Numbered from the stretch's first letter, positions 1 through 9,099 are shown. The stretch is DNA of 64,000 nucleotides from Leptolinea sp964420995 (GCA_964420995.1 CAYQUX010000003.1:62001-126000), one strand, 5' to 3'. Numbers and translations: made by a program. The notes: a model not told the origin generated them from the sequence alone.

Positions 1-577
1 TTTCGTTATATTTCGGCGCGACACAGTAGTTCAACACCACACCGTCGGCGATCTCACCGGTCATTTCCATCATCTGATCGCCGGTAGCGCCGATCATAAT
101 GGGGACATTGCGAGGCTCACGCCTGCCATGTACCACGTCAAGTTCAATTCCATCGACATGGATAAACTCCCCATGGAATGTGACCTTTTCCATATTCAAC
201 AAACGTTTCATCACAGCCACGGTTTCTTTCATGGCCAGTAACGGTTTTTTGCGATCAATGCCAACATTTCGCGCGAGCGGATCCCACCAGGCGCCTATAC
301 CGCATATGATACGGTTGGGAGCAAGATCATCCAATGTCAGATATGTCGCCGCCAGTAAACCGATATTACGTGTCCAATTATTGATGACGCCGGAACCTAC
401 TTTTATCTTCTTTGTTACCGCGGCGTAGGCGGCCATTGGGACAATCGCGTCCCGCACCAACCGGCTTTCTGCCTGCCATACAGCTTCGAATCCCCGCTCT
501 TCCGCATACTGAACGTAATCCAATCCATCCCGTAGATCATGGGCATCCTGCAAGTAAAGCGCAACACGATCAGCCAT
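1..577 (-). CDS. F420-dependent LLM-class oxidoreductase (3' end beyond window)
   Basis: Partial gene; the C-terminal part lies left of base 1. The visible 192 residues begin MADRVALYLQDAHDLRDGLD and have the luciferase-like monooxygenase (LLM) TIM-barrel style: a region near residues 47-70 reading KVGSGVINNWTRN, and IGAWWDPLARNVGI, followed by MIGATGDQMMEMTGEIADG. This resembles the F420-dependent methylene-tetrahydromethanopterin reductase-like branch. The start is supported by a GGAGG six bases upstream. It is the last gene of an F420 biosynthesis operon, which favours F420 over FMN as cofactor. The substrate cannot be told from the sequence. Confidence 0.85.
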   Translation of the reverse strand, partial: MADRVALYLQDAHDLRDGLDYVQYAEERGFEAVWQAESRLVRDAIVPMAAYAAVTKKIKVGSGVINNWTRNIGLLAATYLTLDDLAPNRIICGIGAWWDPLARNVGIDRKKPLLAMKETVAVMKRLLNMEKVTFHGEFIHVDGIELDVVHGRREPRNVPIMIGATGDQMMEMTGEIADGVVLNYCVAPKYNE

Positions 578-616
578 TATTCCTCCAGGTTGAAACAGGT
601 TGTATGACAACTCTAA

Positions 617-1231
617 TTATAGATGTTTTTGGCGCTCTTCAAACATCTGTAATAGCTCCAAATCTTCAGGGAAATCAAGATCCAATCCCAGTGTTTCACT
701 CTCAACAATTTTCAAAGACAGATTGAATTTCTTCGCCTGCTGGCAATGTTTTTGAAATGAATTTTCACCAAACTGGTAGGAAATCAAACCGGTTGGTTTG
801 ATTAACAACGCATTGGTTCCCTCTTTGCGCCTGTCAGGGGCGATTACCACAACCGGCGCTTCTTCAGCTTCATACACCAGGTTTTCCACATCAGCGATTG
901 TTAACAACGGTAAATCCGATGGGAGGATCAAAACACCCTGCACAGCATACATTTGCGCCACCATGGTAGCACGATGCAACGCCGTATTTAAACCCGGATT
1001 ACCGTCTTCCATTACAGTTCTGGCTCCTTTCTCCCTCGCCAAAGCCAGAACCGCCGTGTCACTGCTGATTACCAGAATTTGTTCAATACCCTCGATTTTG
1101 GTGAGCACTTCGAGAGTGTGACCAATCAAAGAAAGATTCAGAATTTCCCGCTCATCTTCTGACAAAACACCTGCCAGCCGGGTTTTCCCCCGGCGCAGCG
1201 GTTTTACTGGAACTATCGCCCAAAGACTCAT
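617..1231 (-). CDS. cofC: 2-phospho-L-lactate (or phosphoenolpyruvate) guanylyltransferase CofC/FbiD
   Basis: 204 residues. Activates a three-carbon phosphoacid with GTP to give the guanylylated intermediate that CofD joins to Fo in F420 synthesis. The N-terminus MSLWAIVPVKPLRRGKTRLA is the characteristic nucleotidyltransferase start of this family, with LILPSDLPLL as the metal-binding middle motif. An upstream in-frame start at base 1270 would overlap cofD by 29 bases; the ATG used here has AAGGG at good spacing and leaves a 10-base gap. Whether the substrate is 2-phospholactate, PEP or 3-phosphoglycerate cannot be read from the sequence. Confidence 0.88.
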   Translation of the reverse strand: MSLWAIVPVKPLRRGKTRLAGVLSEDEREILNLSLIGHTLEVLTKIEGIEQILVISSDTAVLALAREKGARTVMEDGNPGLNTALHRATMVAQMYAVQGVLILPSDLPLLTIADVENLVYEAEEAPVVVIAPDRRKEGTNALLIKPTGLISYQFGENSFQKHCQQAKKFNLSLKIVESETLGLDLDFPEDLELLQMFEERQKHL

Positions 1232-1241
1232 AGTTTTGCCC

Positions 1242-2189
1242 TTAGGACGGCAAATTAATTCCAAATTCAATTGTCTCTTTTGCCAACGTTACGCGATCTG
1301 CTATTGATTTCATTATTGTGTTGGTAACCAATGGAATTATACCCCGGTCAACCAGGGCATTTGACTCAGCGCTATCGATCGAATCGAGAACCATCCCTTT
1401 GAGGAAATCATGGTAGTGGTCAGCGACGGCTGTCACTCCGGGTGAAATGCCCAGTTCAGAGAACATTTTCGCCGCCGGTCCTTTCACAGTCTTTCCACCA
1501 ATGATTGGAGAAACAGCCACCACGTTCTTGCTTTTCAATGAATCCCTCACGCCATGCAGTTTGATGATGGGATCGATGCTCACCCAGGGATTTGATGGGC
1601 AGATAATTACCAGATCGGCCATCTCGATGGCTATTTTTACTCCGGCAGATGGATGCGCATGTTCAAGTCCAACAAACTCGAAACCGGCTACTTCAGGATT
1701 GCAACGCTCCTTTACAAAGTATTCCTGAAATGGTAAAGACCTGTCATCACGGGTTTTTACCACGGTCTTCACAGATTGATCTGTCATGGGAAGGACGTTA
1801 TCCTTTATCCCAAGATGTTTACAAAAAATGTGAGTAATTTCAGTAAGCGTTAAACCCTTTTGGAAAAGACGGGTACGTTCCAGATGGAGCGCCAGGTCGT
1901 GGTCTCCCAACCGGAACCAGTTTGGAGCACCCAGCGTGGGCAAGGTTTCGAAAACATGCCATGTCTCTTCCTTCCTGCCCCAGCCCGTTTCAGGGTTGGC
2001 CAATCCGGCCAGTGTGTAGCACACGGTATCCAGATCAGGCGATATATTTAATCCAAACAACTCAAAATCGTCGCCTGTATTGACCACAACATTTACAGGC
2101 GCAGGTGCGAGGAACCGTGATATGCCATCCGCCAGTTTGGCCCCGCCGACCCCGCCGGCCAATGCTGTGACCTTTAAGATTTCTGACAT
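1242..2189 (-). CDS. cofD: 2-phospho-L-lactate transferase CofD/FbiA
   Basis: 315 residues, normal for the family. Transfers the phosphoacid moiety from the CofC product onto Fo, forming the phosphodiester of F420-0 (or dehydro-F420-0). The N-terminal KVTALAGGVGGAKLADG is the signature GGVGGAK loop; GDDFELFGLNISPDLDTV is the conserved Fo/metal-binding segment, and LVIICPSNPWVSIDPI follows in the middle. The ATG was chosen over an upstream GTG (base 2198) because it has AAGG about nine bases before it and gives the usual N-terminus. It lies 10 bases before cofC in the same operon. Confidence 0.92.
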   Translation of the reverse strand: MSEILKVTALAGGVGGAKLADGISRFLAPAPVNVVVNTGDDFELFGLNISPDLDTVCYTLAGLANPETGWGRKEETWHVFETLPTLGAPNWFRLGDHDLALHLERTRLFQKGLTLTEITHIFCKHLGIKDNVLPMTDQSVKTVVKTRDDRSLPFQEYFVKERCNPEVAGFEFVGLEHAHPSAGVKIAIEMADLVIICPSNPWVSIDPIIKLHGVRDSLKSKNVVAVSPIIGGKTVKGPAAKMFSELGISPGVTAVADHYHDFLKGMVLDSIDSAESNALVDRGIIPLVTNTIMKSIADRVTLAKETIEFGINLPS

Positions 2190-2240
2190 TAAAAACACCT
2201 TACCGAAGAGAATAACTTGATCAAAAAATTCATCTTTTGC

Positions 2241-2780
2241 TTATGCCGTTTCAAGCGAGTAGTAATCCTTCTGACCGACAATATCATTATCTCGATAAAG
2301 AACACAGATGTTTTCGACCTTGAAATCAAAACATATGTCTTTTGCCATATTGTTTTCAAAAAAACGACAATATTCTTCTGAAGAGATCCCATGATGTAAT
2401 AAGGTAATGTGAGGGATCCATTTCAAGGGTGAATAATTCATATTCACGTCACTTAAATACTGACCACACTCCGTCCAGATTAATTGTTGCAACTCGCACA
2501 AATCCTTGCTGCGCGCGAGGTTTATGGTAACAACCGGTTCCTCACCAGGAAAGATGCCAAACCCACCGCTGAACACCGGAAAGCCTTTCCATGTTGCGGC
2601 GATTCTTTTCAACCGTTTGTCTACCGCTGAACGATCCAACCCTTTTCCAACCAACCAGGAGAAGTGAGGAAATTTTGTTTCTATCTTCCCACCGTTATTT
2701 AATGTATGCCCTTCAGGCAGGCTATCCAGAATAAATTGCCAGGTACGTTCGTTCAACAATGTCGCGATCGCATAGAACAT
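2241..2780 (-). CDS. 2H phosphoesterase (2'-5' RNA ligase/LigT-like) inside the F420 operon
   Basis: 179 residues. Two HxT/S signatures define the 2H superfamily: KFPHFSW near residue 40 and WIPHITLLHH near residue 128. The family opens or closes 2',5'- or cyclic phosphodiesters and includes RNA ligases, cyclic phosphodiesterases and oligoadenylate phosphodiesterases. The gene begins MFYAIATLLNE after AGGTGA and sits three bases after cofE and 51 bases before cofD. Its place between two F420 genes suggests, without proof, a link to F420 phosphodiester chemistry or turnover. A generic RNA-repair role is the alternative. Confidence 0.78.
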   Translation of the reverse strand: MFYAIATLLNERTWQFILDSLPEGHTLNNGGKIETKFPHFSWLVGKGLDRSAVDKRLKRIAATWKGFPVFSGGFGIFPGEEPVVTINLARSKDLCELQQLIWTECGQYLSDVNMNYSPLKWIPHITLLHHGISSEEYCRFFENNMAKDICFDFKVENICVLYRDNDIVGQKDYYSLETA

Positions 2781-2783
2781 AAT

Positions 2784-3560
2784 TCACCTGAAAAGGTCTT
2801 CCACCTCTGGTCGTAATAATTCTTGTAGACTGGCTTCCCGCAATGGGTATGGAAAACCACGTGCAAGCACCACGGGCTGCATTTCCGCAGCCTGCCCCAT
2901 CACCAATGAAGCACCTGCGGCCAGTTCATCCGCGGCACCTACCTGTGTGATCTGCAGATGGTAACCGAAAATATCCGGTTTATCCCGCAGGTCAACCACA
3001 CCCGGTACTCCAGAAAGACCTATGGTGGTACCTACCGTGCCATTTCGCCAGGCGCGTCCGTGGGAATCAATGATCATGACTCCAAAGCGCATGTTGAAAG
3101 CACTCTCCAATCTGATTCGTATACGTTTGGACGATTCATCAGAGTTTTCGGGAAGAAGAAGATACCAGTCCTCTGGTTTACCGTCACCTTCGTTTGTTCC
3201 TTCAACATTGGAATGATCGATACCCGCATTGGCGCAAATAAAACCATTTTTATGTTCAACAATCAACGCGCCGGGCTTTTCACGCAATACACTCTTGCTT
3301 TCCCTCAGGACAAGCTCCACGAATCTTGGATCTTTTCCGGTTCGATTGGCAATGTCATACGCCCGGGTGGATGGTACAACCTGACCAAGGTTAATGTAAC
3401 GATTCTCTGATTTGCTGACAATTTTCTGGGCCAAAACCCAGATATCCCCGTCTTCAGGCTGAATGCATGCGTCTTTTGCCTTCTGAACAAGGATGTTTGT
3501 CAGATCATCACCCGGTTTAATCAATGGAATTGCCGGTATGGGTGTCAAGATTAAAGGCAT
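2784..3560 (-). CDS. cofE: Coenzyme F420-0:L-glutamate ligase CofE
   Basis: 258 residues, the length of the stand-alone archaeal-type CofE, without the C-terminal nitroreductase domain found in actinobacterial FbiB. It adds the gamma-linked glutamate tail to F420-0 using GTP. Recognisable motifs are the start LTPIPAIPLIKPGDDL, VLAQKIVSKSENR, IVEHKNGFICANAGIDHSNV and MIIDSHGRAWRNGTVGTTIG. Because no nitroreductase domain is fused, reduction of a dehydro-F420 precursor, if needed, must be done elsewhere. Start supported by AAGGG. It is followed at three bases by the 2H phosphoesterase. Confidence 0.93.
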   Translation of the reverse strand: MPLILTPIPAIPLIKPGDDLTNILVQKAKDACIQPEDGDIWVLAQKIVSKSENRYINLGQVVPSTRAYDIANRTGKDPRFVELVLRESKSVLREKPGALIVEHKNGFICANAGIDHSNVEGTNEGDGKPEDWYLLLPENSDESSKRIRIRLESAFNMRFGVMIIDSHGRAWRNGTVGTTIGLSGVPGVVDLRDKPDIFGYHLQITQVGAADELAAGASLVMGQAAEMQPVVLARGFPYPLREASLQELLRPEVEDLFR

Positions 3561-3568
3561 AAATTCCC

Positions 3569-4243
3569 TTACGAACGGGGAATACCCGTAACCCGTATTC
3601 CAGATACCTGAATTCCAAATTGTTTGTTAATCCCGATCAAAATCGATGTCAAACCTTCCACTACGACCGAGTTTTCAATAGGGCCGGCATCCAGCCCAAA
3701 CAGGCCGGTATCTTTTACCAACTCGACTACGATCAGCCTGGCGTCTTTATCGCTTCCGGTCACAAGCACATCACAGTCCACATTGTGGCCAGACAGCAGG
3801 TTTTCATAGGAGATATTCTGGAACGCGGCAACAACTTTCACATTTTCACCCAGAATCGATTGTGCCTGCTGCGCGGCTGATCCTTCTGGTGGCATTTGAA
3901 CACGAGTGACCCTGGGTGGAACAAGAGGAACGGTCACATCGATAAATATCTTTCCCTGTACATATGGCTTAATGGTTTCCAACATGTCTTGATGAAATGA
4001 GAATGGAACAGTGAGAACCACAATATCCGCCTTTTCAGCCGCATCTGCATTCTCCATTCCAATGACAGGCAAATTCTTGCCGGCCAGTGTGACCACTTCA
4101 TCAACGGCAGTAAGTGCTTTCTCCAGAGTTCTTGATCCAATAATGATGGAATAGCCGGCAAGCGCCCAACGCAAAGCCAATCCTTTGCCTTCCTTGCCCG
4201 TTCCCCCCAGAATGGCGATGGTCTTTGGATTATTGGTTGTCAT
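3569..4243 (-). CDS. npdG: F420H2:NADP+ oxidoreductase / NADPH-dependent F420 reductase
   Basis: 224 residues, full length for NpdG/Fno. Moves hydride between NADP(H) and F420, so it charges or drains the cofactor pool. The N-terminal Rossmann motif TIAILGGTGKEGKGLALRWA, then SRTLEKA for NADP phosphate recognition, DIVVLTVPFSFHQDML and the C-terminal GLDAGPIENSVVVEGLTSIL match the family. Start has AGGAGA seven bases upstream. Together with the LLM enzyme at the operon end, it indicates that F420 is both made and used here. Confidence 0.9.
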   Translation of the reverse strand: MTTNNPKTIAILGGTGKEGKGLALRWALAGYSIIIGSRTLEKALTAVDEVVTLAGKNLPVIGMENADAAEKADIVVLTVPFSFHQDMLETIKPYVQGKIFIDVTVPLVPPRVTRVQMPPEGSAAQQAQSILGENVKVVAAFQNISYENLLSGHNVDCDVLVTGSDKDARLIVVELVKDTGLFGLDAGPIENSVVVEGLTSILIGINKQFGIQVSGIRVTGIPRS

Positions 4244-4266
4244 CAGGTTTCTCCTGTCTACCAGAT

Positions 4267-5613
4267 CTAGAACTGCTCTGAATAGCGTTTCCAGACATCC
4301 GGAGCCAATTGTCGGGCATCCGCGATGATTTTTTCTTCATCAACGCATAAGATGTGATGGTCTTTCATCAAAATTTTCCCATCCACCATGGTCATTGTTA
4401 CCATGCTCTCGTTGAATCCAAACAGAATGTGCCAGGGTATGTTCCCCGCGGTCATTGGTGTGAAGGGATGGTAATCCACAAAAATGATATCCGCCTGCGC
4501 CCCTGGTTTTAGTATTCCGGCTTCAATTCCATCGAACTGATTGGCGACCAATCGCCTGTTTTGCACGGTGGCCATTTTCGCCACCAGCATGCCATTCATC
4601 CGTCTCGGATCGCGGTTCCACAATTTTTGGGCAAGGTAGGCGGCCTTCCACTCATCCCACATGGTATTGGAGAAACCGTCATTCCCCAGACACATTTTCA
4701 CACCGAGTCGATCCATGGACTCGACAGCCGCCATGCCAACCGCGTTGTTCATGTTGCTCCGAGGTTGATGTGCCACCCAGACTCCATGTTGTGCCAGGAT
4801 TTCTGCTTCGCGCGCATCAACGTGAACCGCATGAGCGATGATGGTTTTCGGGCTTAGTATTCCGAATTTTTCAAGGCGGTCAACCACCCGCAGACCGCAT
4901 TTTTGCAGACTGTCATATTCATCTGCTTCCGATTCCGCGGCATGTATATGAAATCCCACACCATCCGGGATTGCTTTTCGCGCGTTTTCCAGTGTTGAAT
5001 CGGATAACGTCAAACTGGCATGCAACCCGAATGTGGCCGATACACGGCCATCCAATGGTTTTTCATTCTTCACAAAATTCGCGAACAGTACATTTTCTTT
5101 GATTCCCTGGTCAGCCTGATCCAATCCATTGCGATCAGTAACCTCATAGCAAAGGCTGGCCCGAACTCCAGTTTCTTTCACGACATCATAAATCGTCTCC
5201 AACGATCCATTAATATACGAAGGCGAAGCATGATGATCGAACAATGTTGTAGTTCCATGATGGATGGCATCCAGGATACAGACATAGGCAGATGCGGCCA
5301 CAGATTTCCTGTCCAATGCTTTATCAAGCGGCCACCACAATTTTTCGAGGATTTCAACAAATCCTGCCGGAGCATTTCCCGGAATACCTAATCCCCTGGA
5401 ATAAGCGCCATAAAAATGTGTATGCGCGCAAATATTTCCCGGCATTACCAGTTGACCATGAGCATCCAGTTTCTCATCGTCCGGGAATTGTGAGAGCAAT
5501 AAATTCTGCGGGCTCACATGTGTGATTTTTCCGCCATCAATCCGGATCGCCCAGTTCTCCAGGACACGATTTTCGTCTTCCCATGTGACCAGTACACCAT
5601 TTATGATCAGCAT
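4267..5613 (-). CDS. ssnA: SsnA-type aminohydrolase (amidohydrolase superfamily)
   Basis: 448 residues. The metal site is visible as CAHTHFYGAYSRGLG (HxH), FHIHAAESEADEYD, IIAHAVHV and LGNDGFSN. Segments such as LWWPLDKALD, DHHASPSYINGSLET and RSNMNNAVGM resemble the SsnA aminohydrolases known from purine/selenium clusters more than generic guanine or SAH deaminases. It is the first gene of the F420 operon, with AGGAG before the ATG and 23 bases before npdG. The substrate is unknown. One inference is deamination of an adenosine by-product, since Fo synthase (not in this window) releases 5'-deoxyadenosine. Confidence 0.75.
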   Translation of the reverse strand: MLIINGVLVTWEDENRVLENWAIRIDGGKITHVSPQNLLLSQFPDDEKLDAHGQLVMPGNICAHTHFYGAYSRGLGIPGNAPAGFVEILEKLWWPLDKALDRKSVAASAYVCILDAIHHGTTTLFDHHASPSYINGSLETIYDVVKETGVRASLCYEVTDRNGLDQADQGIKENVLFANFVKNEKPLDGRVSATFGLHASLTLSDSTLENARKAIPDGVGFHIHAAESEADEYDSLQKCGLRVVDRLEKFGILSPKTIIAHAVHVDAREAEILAQHGVWVAHQPRSNMNNAVGMAAVESMDRLGVKMCLGNDGFSNTMWDEWKAAYLAQKLWNRDPRRMNGMLVAKMATVQNRRLVANQFDGIEAGILKPGAQADIIFVDYHPFTPMTAGNIPWHILFGFNESMVTMTMVDGKILMKDHHILCVDEEKIIADARQLAPDVWKRYSEQF

Positions 5614-5770
5614 TTCTACTCCTGTTGAGCTATATGGAAGTTAAAAAAATTGTAGCACAACGCCCACCTCAAGTTGTAAGACATCTGTCACCAATGTACA
5701 GGTCTGTTCATCCTTCGACGGATTTGGCATATAATCCATTAAATATTACATTTCCAACAGGTATAGAACA
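5614..5770. promoter_or_regulatory. Divergent promoter region between F420 operon and M20 peptidase
   Basis: 157-base AT-rich gap between divergent genes. On the plus strand a TATAAT lies at 5730-5735, about 40 bases before the peptidase start; its -35 (TTCATC at 17 bases) is poor. On the minus strand TACAAT near 5653-5658 could serve the F420 operon. No clear operator palindrome is seen. Confidence 0.45.
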
Positions 5771-7150
5771 ATGACAACCAACCGCGAAAAATCCATAGAA
5801 TATGCTCGAAAGAACCGATCAAAATTTGAAAATAACCTGATTGAACTGGTGAAAATTCCATCTGTCTCAACCGATACAGCTCAAAAAGACTCAATGCTCA
5901 AAGCTGCTGAAAGCCTGGTCAAACAGCTCTCTTCTGTCGGATTCAAACAGGTAGAAATTCTTTCCACAGCCGGACATCCAGCTGTTTTTGGTCAAACCCA
6001 ACCTGATAATCATGATCTTCCAGTGCTGCTGATCTATGGACATTATGATGTCCAACCACCTGATCCCTTGGATTTATGGAAAACCAAACCATTTGAACCC
6101 ACGATCAGAGGAGACCGCCTTTACGGTCGCGGCGCATCTGATATGAAAGGACAAATTTGTATCAGCCTGGCAGCTATTGAGTCAATTCTCAATCAGAGTC
6201 AAATTCCTTTGAACATCAAGGTGATTTTTGAGGGGGAAGAAGAGATTGGATCTCCCAATCTTGCCGCATTGATTGAGGAAAAGAAGGAACTTCTGGCCTG
6301 CGATTACATTTTGAATCCTGATGCCGGGCTTGTCTCCGCGGATTTGCCGGCCATCACGTACGGATTGCGGGGTCTAGCCTATTTTGAATTACGTGTCTTT
6401 GGGCCTGACCATGACCTGCATTCCGGTGGCTTTGGAGGTGTGGTACACAACCCGGCCCAGGCCCTTTGCGAAGTGATCTCCAAAATGCATGATGCTGACG
6501 GGCGGGTTACCCTTCCGGGCTTTTACAACAGTGTGCTTGAATTATCCACAGAAGAACGGGACGCTCTTGCCCGCTTGCCCATTGACGATGAGTATTACAG
6601 ACAAAACACGGGTGTACCAGAGATTTGGGGAGAAAAAGGGTATACCGTTAATGAACGGATCGGCGCACGCCCTACCCTGGAAATTAACGGGCTGCTTTCA
6701 GGATTTACGGGTACCGGCTCAAAGACTGTCTTACCCGCGCATGCCATGGCAAAAATCTCCTGCAGGTTGGTCCCCGACCAGAATCCCGAAGAAGTGTATA
6801 AACAAATGATGCAATTCCTTAACGCGAATATGCCCTCCACGGTTCGCTGGGAATTAATCAAGATGGCTGGTGGACCACCCTGCCTGACCAACCCCAATCT
6901 TCCCGAAACCAGGGCTCTGGAAAAAGCTTTGGAGGCAGTCTGGGGTGTGCCCCCGGTTCTTAAACGCGAAGGCGGTTCCATTCCAGTGGTATCCGATATG
7001 CAGAATATCCTGGGTGTCGAATCAGTTTTGACTGGATTTGGCATGTCAGAAGACCTCATCCATTCACCCAATGAATCCCAACACCTTCCCACCTTCCACA
7101 GAGGTGTTGAATCCATCATTCATTTCATCTATAACCTTATTGAGAGGTAG
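5771..7150 (+). CDS. M20-family dipeptidase/carboxypeptidase
   Basis: 459 residues. Zinc-dependent peptidase of the M20 (PepV/CNDP-like) group. Visible metal and catalytic motifs are YGHYDVQPPDPLDLW (metal His and the following Asp), GRGASDMKGQICISLAAIE (bridging Asp), FEGEEEIGSPNLAALI (catalytic Glu pair) and a late HSPNESQHLPTFHRGVESI (His ligand). The dimerisation insert contains HDLHSGGFGGVVHNPAQAL. No signal peptide, so cytoplasmic peptide breakdown is likely. It is the first gene of the plus-strand run, with the next start seven bases after its stop. Confidence 0.9.
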   Translation: MTTNREKSIEYARKNRSKFENNLIELVKIPSVSTDTAQKDSMLKAAESLVKQLSSVGFKQVEILSTAGHPAVFGQTQPDNHDLPVLLIYGHYDVQPPDPLDLWKTKPFEPTIRGDRLYGRGASDMKGQICISLAAIESILNQSQIPLNIKVIFEGEEEIGSPNLAALIEEKKELLACDYILNPDAGLVSADLPAITYGLRGLAYFELRVFGPDHDLHSGGFGGVVHNPAQALCEVISKMHDADGRVTLPGFYNSVLELSTEERDALARLPIDDEYYRQNTGVPEIWGEKGYTVNERIGARPTLEINGLLSGFTGTGSKTVLPAHAMAKISCRLVPDQNPEEVYKQMMQFLNANMPSTVRWELIKMAGGPPCLTNPNLPETRALEKALEAVWGVPPVLKREGGSIPVVSDMQNILGVESVLTGFGMSEDLIHSPNESQHLPTFHRGVESIIHFIYNLIER

Positions 7151-7156
7151 GTATCC

Positions 7157-8068
7157 ATGACAGAAAAATTGCCCTCCTACGGAGGACAGGCATTAATTGA
7201 AGGTGTTCTGATGCGCGGCAGCAAAGGATTGGCCGCCGCCATGCGTAAACCCGATGGACAGATCGCGATTGAATCCGAACAGTTGACCGGTATATACACC
7301 AATCCTCTAATGAAGACTCCCTTTTTGCGCGGACTTATCTCATTATGGGATTCGTTGGGTATTGGTATGCGATTCTTGACCATTTCAGCCAATATGCAAT
7401 CCGGCGAGGATGAAAAGCTGGAAGGTCCAGCTCTTTATTTGACTCTGGGTCTATCCCTGGCTTTCGGAGTCGGATTATTCTTCCTGTTACCGGCCGCAGC
7501 CGGTCATTTGACAATAACATTCCTGGGTTTCAATACCTGGTGGTCCAATGTGACAGAAGGGGTTATCCGTCTCGCATTGGCCATTGGTTACATCTGGGCG
7601 ATCGGCAAGATGCCGGATATCGCCCGAGTTTTTGCGTATCACGGCGCAGAACATAAAACCATAAACGCATTCGAAGCAGGTGCGAAAATGACACCGGAAA
7701 TCGTGAGCCAGTATTCGGTGGAGCATCCCCGCTGCGGTACCGCGTTTTTACTTACATTGATCGTGCTTTCCATTTTTGTCTTTGCCCTTCTCGGTCCTCT
7801 TGGCGGAATCTGGAGATATGCAGGCAGATTGCTTCTCATTTTGCCTCTGGCATCCCTGTCTTATGAATTGATCCGCTGGAGCAGCAAGCATATGACAAAT
7901 CCTCTGGTCAATTTGATCGTAAAACCGAACCTGGCCCTGCAGCATCTCACCACACGCGAGCCAACCCTTGAAATGTTGGAAGTCTCAATTACGGCATTTA
8001 AATCAATGCTTGAAATCGAAAACCAGACCAAAGATCAATCCGTAAAACTGGCTAATGAAACTGTTTGA
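7157..8068 (+). CDS. DUF1385/YqhQ-family membrane protein
   Basis: 303 residues. The family signature begins at once, LPSYGGQALIEGVLMRG, followed by an EHKTINAFEAG motif with conserved His (residues about 170-182) and several hydrophobic segments (about 95-118, 120-150, 200-225, 228-245). Members are polytopic membrane proteins of unknown function, widespread in Firmicutes and Chloroflexi. The histidine-rich AYHGAEHKT segment suggests metal binding, but this is unproven. The 3' end overlaps the ComEA-like gene by 14 bases. Confidence 0.85.
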   Translation: MTEKLPSYGGQALIEGVLMRGSKGLAAAMRKPDGQIAIESEQLTGIYTNPLMKTPFLRGLISLWDSLGIGMRFLTISANMQSGEDEKLEGPALYLTLGLSLAFGVGLFFLLPAAAGHLTITFLGFNTWWSNVTEGVIRLALAIGYIWAIGKMPDIARVFAYHGAEHKTINAFEAGAKMTPEIVSQYSVEHPRCGTAFLLTLIVLSIFVFALLGPLGGIWRYAGRLLLILPLASLSYELIRWSSKHMTNPLVNLIVKPNLALQHLTTREPTLEMLEVSITAFKSMLEIENQTKDQSVKLANETV

Positions 8069-8618
8069 GAATAAGACTTTACTCCAGGTTGTCTTCGGAA
8101 TTCTGCTGGGAGCCGCGCTGGTAACAGCTGCTATTTTTGTATCACTGCCAGACAGGATGACTACTCTGGTGATTATCCCCACGGCCACTGACATACCCAT
8201 TCAGGTGTATGTAGTGGGAGCGGTGAAGAACCCCGGGGTCGTACAACTTTCGAGGAAAAGCCGGGTACAGGACGCCATCAATATCGCCGGCGGTGTTACA
8301 GATGATGCCAACCTACAGCCGATGAATCTGGCTGCGTTTGTCACTGATGGACAAAAACTTCATGTTCCATCCTTCAATGACACCGAGATTCTTCCACAGA
8401 CCATTGGTGACCAAGAATCTTCACCCAAAATTCATTTGAATTCTGCCTCACAAAAGGAATTGGAAACTCTTCCCGGGATTGGTGAAGAGAAAGCCAAAGC
8501 TATTCTTAGCGAACGCGAAAAACTCGGTGGTTTTAAATCACTCGAAGAATTATCAAAGGTGTCAGGGATCACCCGCAACATTTTTGATCAGATCAAGCCA
8601 TATGTGTCAGTCGAGTAA
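8055..8618 (+). CDS. comEA: ComEA-like membrane-anchored helix-hairpin-helix DNA-binding protein
   Basis: 187 residues: one N-terminal membrane span (about residues 10-30), an SLBB-type beta domain (IQVYVVGAVKNPGVVQLSRK, about 50-115), then paired helix-hairpin-helix motifs (IHLNSASQKELETLPGIGEE to LEELSKVSGITRNIFDQIKP, about 120-185). This is the ComEA plan, in which the protein binds incoming double-stranded DNA at the outer face of the membrane during transformation. ComEC is not in the window, so competence is not shown. The start overlaps the YqhQ gene. Confidence 0.85.
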   Translation: MKLFENKTLLQVVFGILLGAALVTAAIFVSLPDRMTTLVIIPTATDIPIQVYVVGAVKNPGVVQLSRKSRVQDAINIAGGVTDDANLQPMNLAAFVTDGQKLHVPSFNDTEILPQTIGDQESSPKIHLNSASQKELETLPGIGEEKAKAILSEREKLGGFKSLEELSKVSGITRNIFDQIKPYVSVE

Positions 8619-8646
8619 GTAATCAATACATGCCAGGGAGTATAAT

Positions 8647-9099
8647 TTGACCATGACTATCAAAGAGACTTTGGATATTGCATTAAAGGAATCACTTAAG
8701 AGCGGAGATACTACCAGAAAGACTACAGTCAGACTGGCGCTGGCTGCCATAAAACAAATTGAGGTGGATAAACGAATTGCCCTCGACGACGCCGGGGTGA
8801 TTTCCATTCTTCAAAAGGAAGTAAAGAATCGGCGCGAGAGCATATTGGACGCCCAGAAAGCCAGCCGCCCTGAAACAGTGGCTGATCTCGAAAATGAGAT
8901 TGCCATTCTTGAGACCTTCCTGCCGAAAGAAATGGATCCCGCAGAACTTCGGGCGATTGTTGAAAAGGCCATCGCTGAGACTGGAGCTGCTTTGCCGTCT
9001 GACATGGGTAAAGTGATGAAGCTCGTAGTCCCCCAGGTTCAGGGTCGCGCCAGCGGAGATACGATCTCCCGCGCGGTTCGTGAGTTATTAACGAAATAA
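8647..9099 (+). CDS. yqeY: GatB/YqeY domain protein
   Basis: 150 residues, the normal length of free-standing YqeY, related to the tail domain of GatB and thought to act in tRNA/amidotransferase contexts though not defined. The pattern TIKETLDIALKESLKSGDTT, LQKEVKNRRESILDAQKASR, FLPKEMDPAELRAIV and DMGKVMKLVVPQVQGRASG is typical. Two starts are possible: TTG at 8647 (GGGAG six bases upstream) or ATG at 8653 (twelve bases). The TTG has the better spacing. Confidence 0.88.
   Translation: MTMTIKETLDIALKESLKSGDTTRKTTVRLALAAIKQIEVDKRIALDDAGVISILQKEVKNRRESILDAQKASRPETVADLENEIAILETFLPKEMDPAELRAIVEKAIAETGAALPSDMGKVMKLVVPQVQGRASGDTISRAVRELLTK

Noticed and set aside
99..428. Plus-strand open frame in the first 430 bases
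   Set aside because: It lies antisense to the LLM oxidoreductase, whose residues match a known family.
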